A program made the translations under genes and the position numbers. From Hormiphora californensis (Eukaryota; Ctenophora; Tentaculata; Cydippida; Pleurobrachiidae): a DNA stretch of 64,000 nt. Below, piece after piece: positions 27,601 through 39,600 of this stretch; within the stretch, counting starts at the first letter, position 1; the number at the start of each line of letters is the position of its first letter. The stretch spans positions 4,108,553 through 4,172,552 of the forward strand of contig CM035361.1 of NCBI GenBank assembly GCA_020137815.1. The letters are read 5' to 3'. The notes under the pieces are model-generated. The model was not told the DNA's origin and made no database searches. It saw only the letters and a program-made list of their open reading frames with translations.

Positions 27601-30600
27601 ATGCATCTTCTACTACAACCATGATGAACAATGGAAACAATTGGAATCAAGGTAACTAATTAATTAATTAATAATTAATAATTAATAATTAATAATTAAT
27701 AATTAATAATTAATAATTAATAATTAATAATTAATAATTAATAATTAATAATTAATAATTAATAATTAATAATTAATAATTAATAATTAATAATTAATAA
27801 TTAATAATTAATAATTAATAATTAACAATTAATAATTAATAATTAATAATTAATAATTAATAATTAATAATTAATAATTAATAATTAATAATTGGAATCG
27901 AGAATCAGTTAATAAATTTTGTGTCTCAAATATAGTTTTATTTTAGAGGTCGCTGGGATCGGAAAACGTTAAAATCTGGGTGTCTTCCATTGCTTACAAT
28001 TCGTAGTTTTGGCGCGTGCGACGGGTTAGGGCTATCCGTTAGGGTTTGGTTAGGGTTTGGTTTGGGGTTATCGGTTAGGGCTATCGATTCTCTAACAGTT
28101 ACCGTTTAGTTTACTCAAATTGGCCATGTGGTTGCGTGGCTATAGCCGTTTGAAAAAAGTCGGTCTAAGTGTACTCTTTTGGTAGCCCGCACCTGTAAAC
28201 AGGCTGCAATTAGGCACCCAGATTATAATCGCGCCCGCTGGGATCAGAGCTATCTCCAAAATTCTCACTGTTGAAAAATGAAGTTATAGAGAGATTAGTG
28301 CTGCTATTCAGTATTTAATCTAATACTTAATCGTTTCCAGGACTAATAAAATACTTTATCCCTTCCAAGACTAATAAAATACTTTATCCCTTCCAAGACT
28401 AATAAAATACTTTATCCCTTCCATAACTAATAAAATACTTTATCCCTTCCATAACTAATAAAATACTTTATCCCTTCCAGGACTATAAAATACTTTATCC
28501 CTTCCATAACTAATAAAATACTTTATCCCTTCCAGGACCATTGATTATGTTTGAATCTCAGATTTCGATACGGACTACACCAACTACCAGGTGGGGGAAG
28601 AGAATACTGTAACATGCAAGGTCACCTCTATTAACAAGGCTGTAACAACACTCGCCTGGACATTGGCGTCAGGTACATATTACAATTAAACTACACATTG
28701 TACAGTTGGTATACACATGTAAATTAAAATACATTAAAACTGAAGTGTATTACTTTCTCGTGAACTAATTTAGTGGGGAAAGGGTCGCCGCCGAAAGGAT
28801 TTGGGGCACACGTATATCATTTAACACGCGTCTGAAAAATATATAACGTGTACGTCTAACACAACAGGTTCCTCTATCACTGATTCTACTGAAGGGTACG
28901 GTGTCGTCACTGGAAGTTATGATGAGGATAGCAAAACTCAACAATCTGTCCTGACAGTTGGTATGTTTCTAGCAGGAACCGACCAATCAGAACTCGTTAT
29001 TTAGGTCACGTGACTGATTATCAGCCAATCAGGGACCAGTATTTCGTGATTCGGTCGGTTCCTGGTTTCTAGGGGCGATTGGAGGTTTGGGGTAACCTCG
29101 ATTGGTTGGGGTGATATGTTTTATTTAGGTTTGGCGTAGGGGTAACAGCTTTCGCTAATTATGTTTCTGTTTAGAGCGCTGTGATACAACTAGTATAATA
29201 GGGGTTGATCGGTCATACAATATTTAATGAATGAGCCCCACTGCAATCATCAACTCTAAACTAACTTTCTTCCCTTAGATGCAACACGAGCGGGCCATTC
29301 AGAAAACTCATTTGTGTGCACTGTAACGGTTGAATCTGCTGAATTCTCAACTGATATCCACGCTCATTGGTGGGGTAAGTGTTTTATCCCATATATGGGC
29401 ATATAACATTGGTGGGGTAAGTGTTTTATCCCATATATGGGCATATAACATGACATTTACGAATCATATTCTCTGTGTGGCAAGAACAATAAGAAATGAG
29501 TATACAGCGTCATTTCTGATTATAAAAATAACATATCTACCAGTAGAGATTCCCTGACAATTTAACCAATTAATTAATTTCAATCAATTAATTTTAATCA
29601 ATTAATTTTAATCAATTAATTTTAATCAATTAATTTTAATCAATTAATTTTAATCAATTAATTTTAATCAATTAACTAATTTATTTCAGATGTCTCCATC
29701 ACTGGACATGAGGTGAATACAGCCACCACCAGCTACCTCACGTGTACCGTCTATGATGTGGACTCCAACCCGACTATCACATGGAATATAGAACACGAAG
29801 TGGCTACTTTGACACCCAGCTCATCAAGGGTAGGTGTTCAGTGCAGTAACCATGATGGTAACCATAGTAACAATGGAAATCTTTGTACAGCTTAAAACTT
29901 TGTTATATTCTAATCTCCGGGGACTAATTACTTGGGAGCGGTGAGAGTTCAGTATACACAAGCGCTAAGCATAAATTTTAATTCCAGGTGACCCAATCCC
30001 CTCGGTCCGCGGATAACCGAGTAACCTCGAAACTGGAGATAGCGAGCCCCAAGGATGTTATCAAGTACACGTGTAATGTAGAGGTGGGAGGAAATACTCG
30101 CTCCGAAATAGTTGATCTTCGCGTGTATGGTTAGTACAATCAGATTTACTGGATAGACCGGGAGGATAAACTTCCCCCGATATAGGAAATTATCAGTATT
30201 TGATCCGATATACCGGGCGAAACCCTTTCCGCCGAGCATACCGGTAAATCGGGGTAAGGCTGTACCTGTATCTCATTTTATTTGTCCAACAGTAACACAC
30301 GCCATTTCTCAGCAATAACCGCTCATGACGAGGTGACACTTAAGGGAATTGATGCTCAGCTGACCTGCAAACACAACGACTTCCAAGGCCCCATCAATTC
30401 CACAGAGATGAAGTGGTACAAGGAGGGAGGAGAGAGTACCACGTGGAAGTGGTTTAACGGTGATGGAGGTGAGAATCAATTTTAGATTTAGCAGGAACCA
30501 ACCGAAACAAGTAAACAACCAATCAGAGCTCGTTATTTAGGTCACGTGTCTGGTTATCAGCCAATCAGGGATCAGTATTTCCTGATTCGGTCGGTTCCTG

Positions 30601-33600
30601 CTGTTTAGACTTTAGCCCTAAGGGGTAAGAATTGCACAGAAATTTTTTAGCGGCTCTGTTCCTTGTGATATCACAAAATCAATGATTAAATTACCAAAAC
30701 CACAAAAAAATTAGATGAGTGTTAGAAAATACCAATAACAGTCAATTAACTCATAATTCCAAACTGCAGATGAAGTTGCCACGACCAGCTACACGATTGA
30801 TGAGACAGAGACTGTGATGACCATCAAAAATCCCCAGGAGGATGATACCTTCACATGCATCTTCTACTACAACCATGATGAACAATGGAAACAATTAATA
30901 ATAATTAACTAATTAATAATTAATAATTAATAATTAATAATTAATAATTAATAATTAATAATTAATAATTAATAATTAATAATTAATAATTAATAATTAA
31001 TAATTAATAATTAATAATTGGAATCGAGAATCAGTTAATAAATTTTGTGTCTCAAATATAGTTTTATTTTAGAGGTCGCTGGGATCGGAAAACGTTAAAA
31101 TCTGGGTGTCTTCCATTGCTTACAATTCGTAGTTTTGGCGCGTGCGACGGGTTAGGGCTATCCGTTAGGGTTTGGTTAGGGTTTGGTTTGGGGTTATCGG
31201 TTAGGGCTATCGATTCTCTAACAGTTACCGTTTAGTTTACTCAAATTGGCCATGTGGTTGCGTGGCTATAGCCGTTTGAAAAAAGTCGGTCTAAGTGTAC
31301 TCTTTTGGTAGCCCGCACCTGTAAACAGGCTGCAATTAGGCACCCAGATTATAATCGCGCCCGCTGGGATCAGAGCTATCTCCAAAATTCTCACTGTTGA
31401 AAAATGAAGTTATAGAGAGATTAGTGCTGCTATTCAGTATTTAATCTAATACTTAATCGTTTCCAGGACTAATAAAATACTTTATCCCTTCCAAGACTAA
31501 TAAAATACTTTATCCCTTCCAAGACTAATAAAATACTTTATCCCTTCCATAACTAATAAAATACTTTATCCCTTCCATAACTAATAAAATACTTTATCCC
31601 TTCCAGGACTAATAAAATACTTTATCCCTTCCATAACTAATAAAATACTTTATCCCTTCCAGGACCATTGCATTCGATGTGTTTGAATTCGTTACGATCG
31701 ATGATATCATCAGCGTAGAGGAAGATGCCACTCCAAAGTGCTATCTTGATGGCTATCAACTGAGCAATGACGTCACTGTCAATTGGCTTGATGACGTCAC
31801 ATCGGGTAAGTTACTATTATAGCAACTGATTTTCAGTAACTTCAGGGTCACCATAGTAACGGTAGAAATAAGAACGGTGTTATGCTGGTTGATGTTTTGT
31901 ACCGTATCTATTCATAACAAACCAGAAACCTATAAAATTATTCATCCACTGTTTTAGTTCTATTCATCTTGGTAACCATAGCAACCTGTTTTAGGTCTAT
32001 TTATCTCTGAGGATAACGTGCTGATGGTCAGTAAAGTAGAGAACGGAGTCCGAAGGGTGGGCTCGGTATGTAATGACAACGGAGCCTTCACGGACGCCAC
32101 CGCAACCAATATCTGTAAGGGTATCTTCGGCTTCTCCGGTGGTCTCAAGAGATCAACGACCAACGATAAATACGCTTATGTCAGCGAGTAAGTTAATTAA
32201 CCAATTAATTAGTTAAATACTTAATGAAGAGATGATTAGTAATTCTTGCAACATGAAACTCTTGTCATTTGACCTGATATAATTTACTGTTAAACGTTAA
32301 TTTAAAATGAGGTCCCCAGAGATGTCAGTATCAAGTGACTGAATAGGCCCAGGCCTGTCATAATTGACCATAGATTTATACTTTCTTTCCACTAAGGGCC
32401 AAGTTTGAGAGTACTGAGATAACTGCAACGGCGCTATCCTGCCCCGCCTCCGCTACCACTCTAGCTGATTGTACCATTACCTACCGACCACTGGACTACT
32501 CTGACGACTCAGGGTGTACCCAGCAAGATGCCGTCATTCTTTTCTGTGATGGTGTTGTCCCAGGTAACTGCACGTGTAATTTATTGGAGTCGTGCCAATG
32601 TAACTGCACGTGTAATTTATTGGTGTTGTACCAGGTAACTGCACGTGTAATTTATTGGTGTTGTACCAGGTAACTGCACGTGTAATTTATTGGTGTTGTC
32701 CCAGGTAACTGCACGTGCAATTTATTGGAGTCGTGCCAATGTAACTGCACGTGTAATTTATTGGAGCCAATGTACACGATTATGAGTCTGTTGCAAGTTC
32801 TAATTGTTCATATTTTACATCAAACATATTATCCAGATAAATAATTTTCATGACATATTTTCAGATCCAGTACACAGGGAGAACCTGTCTCAACAGTGGA
32901 GGAGAGATGACACCCTGACAATTCCCGCTGGAAGTATCTCCAAGAACATGGACTATCTGTGTGGAGCTAGTTTCATCTTGGGTGATCACGATAAGAGCTT
33001 CTACGCTGTTCCCAAAGTCAACGTAGATTTCATCAGTGAGTGCATAAATATCAATGAATGAGATCTGTTCAGGATTAAATGTGCATAAAATTTAGGAGTC
33101 ACCATATCTGCCCCCTTTTTGATAATCAGCGACCTCAGATGTAATGAGAGTAGCAGGTGTTCAACAACCAATAAACTAATTATTTAACTAGCTAAACTAA
33201 ACAATTAAATTAACTAGATAACGAAATAATACAGCTGTATTTAGGATGCTTTAATTAACGAGATAACTAGATAACTACTTAACTAATTAACCAACTATTT
33301 CTTCCAGCTATCACAAAGGAGAACCACATCATTCAAGAGGGAAACACGATATCTTTGACATGCCACTATTCCAACATTGACAGCCAATTCGAGGTTGAGG
33401 AGTTCAAGTGGTACGTCATTGATAAATAGAAAGTTACTGATGATTGGTGCCTCCTCGTGGGGCATCATGAAACATTTGTATAGACCTTAAAAACTTCCGT
33501 TGTTTTTAATTTGTATAATTAGAAAGTTAATATTAACAATTATTATTCAATAAGTTAACTTTTGTTCCCTCAGGGCCATGACTAACACTGCTAAAAATGA

Positions 33601-36600
33601 GGATAATTATGAAACTACCCTTCTTGACTTCATTGAAACCGGGGATAGAGTTCTGAAGGCATGGATTGATAACACTGATTATAACATTCACGAAGGTCAG
33701 ATTATCAAGCTAATCAATTAATAATTTATCAAATCAGATGATTAATTTATCGTCCATCATATGTGATCTGATTATCTAATTATCGGTTATGTAATGTGAT
33801 CTGATTCTACATTTCTGTAACCCCGTCATGTGATCCTACAGGCGAATGGACATGCACGTTGAAATACACAAGGAACGAGAACCTGAGTGTTTACAGGACA
33901 TTTACCCGTAAACAATGGCTAGATATTCCAGGTAATTAACTTCACATTCAATGCATTTTCATAATACTATTTAATAAGGGGAAATGGAAGTGAGTAATTT
34001 GGACCAACAGCATACTGTAAACAAGGGTTCCCAAATCCCACCTTCTAGTTCTATCTAAAACTAACACGTGCACTTTCTCAACAGCATTCATCCACTTTGG
34101 ATCTCAACAAACCTACATGTTTCCTTTGTTTACCAAGTGATAGCAACCACCTTGGATACCATAGCAACTAAAATTTTAACATTTCAGCATTCATCCACTT
34201 TGGACCTCAACAAACCTACATTTCTAACTACGTGAACGCGGAGGGTGATGAGGGAATTTTCAAGTGTGATGCCAGACGAACTATCTATGGTCGGTCACTA
34301 GAACCTGCATACACATGGACCGTGGAAGGAACGGACAGGACTGACGAGAGTCAAGTTTGGAGTAAGTGAAAATCATCACCATGATTCTACTATCAATATT
34401 ATTTCATTAGTAACCATGACAACAATATTATGTAACCATGACACCACCCCCAGCCCGTATCTCGGACCGGACATTCAAGGCGGCGAACACTTCAAAGTTC
34501 AGCCACTACATGAAGGTCGCTCCACTCTACTTCAAAACAACCCAGACATCTGGATCACTGACAATGGACTTTTATTCGGAGGAGGACAAGAAGGGATCTA
34601 TGAAGATCAGCTGGATTACCTCCGGAACAACAAAATTGGTCAAGTTGGATGCTGATGATTGTTCACAACAGGTATATAATGTATGGAAACCATGGTAACT
34701 ATGATGCATTGAATCATAGTTGCCATAGTTACAGTTGCAGTAATTAAGTGCTTTTACTTCCTGGTAAGCCATGCAATGAATTAATGTAATCAAATGATAA
34801 TATTTCCCAATTATAATGACCTAATATCATTATTGCAGTCGATATCTCACAATCACTCACCGACGGAGTGGAACTTTGGCTTGGAGCGAGATCACCTGGA
34901 GATATTCGTTGGTACCTCAAAGGTATGTTTACAATTATAGTTACCATGGTTACCACTTCGGGTCACATGGTAACACTGTACTTTTCCGAATGTGCTTATA
35001 TTCAAATGATCCTCATTAATCATAGGTGCTTGATTTTGAGTTCTCCGATGATTCCCATGCGTGTGAGCAAGCGATGGGACAATTCTAATGTCGATGAGGT
35101 CCGGTTCGCTTCTTCCGTCGATGGATACTTTGATGAACACACAGCAGGTCAGTTTGTACATGGTAATTATTAGGAAAATGTCCCCTGTACCGTTGGTACA
35201 GTACCAATAAGGTCAGGCGACTGTTAAATCGAATGAAAACTGTTGTTATCAATTTACATAATATTTTCTCCTTACTCAGAGTATGGTATGAGTGTACTCG
35301 GTTCTCGATGATACCGTATCTAGCTGAAGATAAGGAAAAGGTGGACTGTACTGCCAAATACATGAATGATGACAGCCCTTATGAGATACTGGCAGAACAC
35401 CAACATTATGTATTCAGTAAGTTACTCCTTTATCAAACATAATGTCTCCAATATGTTGCTCCTTCATCAAAAATATTGTCTCCAATATGTTGCTCCTTTA
35501 TGAAACCAATCAACTGACAACTTCCCCCCTCCCTAACAGAGGTTACTGACGCACCGACGGTGGAACTATTTACGCCTGAAGCCGGTAATCCCTCCTATTC
35601 ACGTGTACTGCAAGTGGTAGTGTGAGGTATCTTGATGATGTCACGTGGCGAATAGGTTCGTGGGATTTTGATACTGAAGTTTTTTGCGGGAAAAAAGTAT
35701 CCCATACGACAAACATTGAATCTCTTTTATGCAGTGATTAAATGTGTATTTCGAAAGGACACACTTCCTAATTATGTGATGAAATTAATCAAATTAATTA
35801 AATTTAAACTCTCCGCAGACTCAGGTGCGGTTACTAAAACGATCAGCGAAAACCTACACTACCACTGCGGGTGATCCCTCCGTCTACATCGATCTTCACC
35901 ATAGCCTCACCAGCTAAGGCTGACAAGATGGTGTACACATGTGTCCTATCATTTGATGATACAATGCACGTACCAAACTACTACTACGAGTTCGATCTGA
36001 TTGAAGTGTTCCGTAAGTAACTATCAGTAGAAAATACTAATTATAGCTGGTAGTTAAAACTGAGTTTATTGAGGGCTATCATGGTTTCAAAATAAACCAG
36101 GTCTGTTATAATTTACAGAATTTTAATGTCCGTTGTCAATTTCATTGCAGAAATAACGAAGCCACCTGTTCTGAACACCCCAACTTTGATTGCTGGCTAC
36201 ATGGCTACCTATGATGTCACTGTGGAGGGACAATACACCTACTTCCCCAGCATGTGAGAGATATTCAATGCCCACGGGGTCTATTTTGGGCGGGATTTTG
36301 GAACCTCATTTTGCTGAGGGCCGGGATTGCTATCACCTCCCCTTTTTAATTAACTAATTGCATACCACTAATAAATTAACTAATTACAGGACATACCACT
36401 AATTGATTGACTAATTACAGGACACACCACTAATTTATTGACTAATTACAAGACACACCACTAATTAATTAATTAACTAATTACAGGACATACCACTAAT
36501 TAATTAACTAATTACAGGACATACCAGTGGTACAGAGTTCGATCTGGATCTCCTGACTTCCTTCTCAACCAAGACTCCAACGTGGTATCCCACACAAGCA

Positions 36601-39600
36601 CCGTCAGTACTGGTCAGCTCTTCCATCCTGTGGCAGATGCAGATAAGTACTACGTTGTCGTCACATGGCACGGAAAGTACCAGACGCTGACCAAGACCTC
36701 CGTGCAAGCATCACTTGACATTGTTGGTAAGTTGGAGTTTGACAAAGATTTCAGTCCCAGTGAACAGAACGTAGCAAAACAACCAAATAATTATCGATCT
36801 CGACCTCTCTTCAGATAGATTAATTAGCAACCCTCTCTTTCTTCAGATAGTTGTAAATTGGATCATGTCGACTACAAGGTTGGCGGAGTTACTAACATCA
36901 ATAACAATGATGATTACATTATCAACGGCGTGGTAAGACTGTTTGTCTGTTTGTATGTTTGGCTATCTTTTTGTATGAAATCAACATACATGACGACTTT
37001 GCTGGAACTCAATGCAACAACAAATCGTTTCCACACTGTGAATGCAACCCCCTCCTACCCTGTCAGAGCATTGGCCTGATAGCTCCTACCCCTTTGCCTT
37101 CCTCCTCATCTCAAACATATATCTGAGATTTATCAATTCAACCCACCCCATCAGGTTGTCGAACTAACTTGTGACGCGGGATACATCCAGCCTCAACCGG
37201 TGGCAGCTACTAGTTACAAGGTTACTTGTGCTACTCAGACTTCCACTGATGATGGCATCAAATTCAAGGCTTGTATTGGTAAGTCCCAATTCGAAATTAA
37301 ATTCACATGTACTTTGCGTCGGTAAGTCCTTTTGAGGTTTTAGTGATCCTGCAAAGTGCTCAATCCGTGTCGGTAAGAAGATCTGCTGATAAGAAATATC
37401 TTTTATTTTAATTAGCTGATAAACTATAATGAGTGTTTCCATAACGAGGTCCTTCCTAGTGTCATTGAATAGCAACTGAGGCGATTAATAGTAACGACAA
37501 TCATTCAAAAGTCGAAAGACCCCGATTCTATAACTATTATCGGCCAATAAATAACAAAATATTGTTCAGGTGGAAATAGGGTGTTCAACCCAACGAACAG
37601 CTACACTTCCTACGAATACGATTACTCTACATCGGATAGCACTGCCTACGCCGATTACCTGTCCTTCACCAACTACAAGACCGTTCATAAGGGCACCGAG
37701 GTGTCTGTCTCCGTAAGTTGAAATACTGATGAGATCCATCTGGATCGAAACAATTGTTTGGTAAATCCTACTTGTTTCAATTTGTAAGTTGAAATAACTT
37801 CATCCCAATATTATCATCAGCAACCGCTCAATTTAGAAGTTGTGATCCAGAGCACATTTCTGGGTTTAAGATTCATCAAACAATAATCAAGGTGTAATCT
37901 TCCTTGTATTATTATAGTGTGATCTTCCAGTGTGGCAACTCGTAACATCAAACATAACACGGGTCTAATCTTCCAGTGTGCAACTCCTAACATCAAATAA
38001 CACACCTTTCTCAGTGTGGCAACTCATCCACCCATGAGTGGACTCTCAGGGAAGCCTGGGAGGATTACTTTGTGTGCGATAGCAACGATGCTGGGGTCTG
38101 TGCTCCGGATGGGGATTGTGTCATTGGGTGCCAGTACGTCAGGAACTCATACACTACCACCACGTTCAACTTTAAACACGGCAAAGACGTTGTCGCAAAC
38201 CAGGTTCGTTGTCGCAAATTGATATATTATTATAGGGAAAGAACCATTTTAGCTTTTTGTAATCCTGCCAACCCACCTAGCAACCCACCTAGCAACCCAA
38301 CTAGCAACCCACCTAGCAACTCACCTAGCAACCCACCTAGCAACCCACCTAGCAACCCACCTAGCAACCCCGATCTCTCTCACAGGATTCCATCAAATAC
38401 GAGTGTGCTCACAACTCTCTGACGAATGTTGGAGTACGATACTATACAGAATTCTGTATGGGCGGCACAACCATGCAACTCAACGAGTGTCACCGTGAGT
38501 CTCTTATCTCTCTTATCTCTCTTATCTCTCTTATCTCTCTTATCTCTCTTATCTCTCTTATCTCTCTTATCTCTCTTATCTCTCTTATCTCTCTTATCTC
38601 TTATCTCCCTTATCACTCATATCTCTTTTATATCTCTTATCGCTCTCAGCGGTTACGTTTACCGACCCGGAAATCACTGCCGGAAGTACCTCCGTCGAGA
38701 TTCAGTTTGCTGATGCCAGTTACCCAACAACCCGACACAGCTACGCTCTTGCCACACTCTATCTCAAGAACACTGTCGTTGCTCTCCGATCGCTGAAGGC
38801 TTATGATAATGATGTGAGTAATTATGGTTTCATTATTTACTTTTGTACTGATCTTGTTTTGCGGAAATAAAATGAATAACTAAGGTGATCGATTTTATAT
38901 GTTGACCGCCTGATGAATGATGAATTTTGTCTTTCTGCAGATTGTTTTCAATAACCTGGAACCTGAAGTGGACTACGAAGTAAGGGTCGATCTTCACTGG
39001 CCCACAGGAGATTACACGGGAATTACTCAGTCCTTCACCACCATCGCTAGTTTCACAGGTATTGTACACGGGCCTCACAATTATTATACTCCAGCAGGAC
39101 CAGAACATATCTAACTCATACAATTACTAGCTATTCAAAAGCCCTTATAATAAACGTGCGAGATGTGTCAGTTACAGAAACAGGTCTGTTTTAGCAGAGT
39201 TGAACACGCTAACCAGAGACAGAGGTTACTCCCTAATTCTCAAGAATAACTATTTATCGTACTATCCAGAAACAATGGAGTTATCCAACGCCAAGACTAC
39301 CTGGGCTGTCGAGGTCCCCTATACGCCTTATGATGTTTCCATATTCGATGTTTATGTTATCTTTGTGTCTAATGATTACACTGGAACGATCAATGGAACT
39401 GACAATTTGGTGTTCTGGCCGTACACAGCTGAGGGGGAGCCAGTGGGTAAGTTATAATTTACATCAACAAAAATCAATCTAGAAAATCATGTCTGAACCT
39501 TTGAAATTGTTTGCCAAAGCCTCAAGAATACGTCAATCGTACCACATATTATGTTATTTGTAACCCTTTTCTGCCAGAGCCGTTACCAGAGCGACGCCGA

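Larger units (their letters stand above)
25227..28561. repeat. 3.3-kb tandem duplication, copy 1
   Basis: Period 3335 bp relative to 28562-31662. Seven exons, a pogo-like MITE, CACGTG MITEs and the splice-bearing arrays are all shared. Differences are mainly in array lengths (four versus two 42-bp units, longer AATAATT tract here) plus scattered substitutions. Confidence 0.9.
28562..31662. repeat. 3.3-kb tandem duplication, copy 2
   Basis: Second unit of the tandem duplication. The junction in copy 1 (about 28545-28561) jumps from the GACCATTG acceptor exon start straight to the beginning of the unit, while copy 2 continues into unique exon sequence at 31663. Confidence 0.9.

Noticed and set aside
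28020..28085. Telomere-like GGGTTAGGG/TTAGGGTTTGG stretch
   Set aside because: Short, degenerate, internal and duplicated with the 3.3-kb unit; not an array of telomeric repeats.
34416..34655. 79-aa ORF over the 34454 exon in another frame
   Set aside because: Shadow frame; the 34454-34671 exon joins its upstream neighbour in a different frame.
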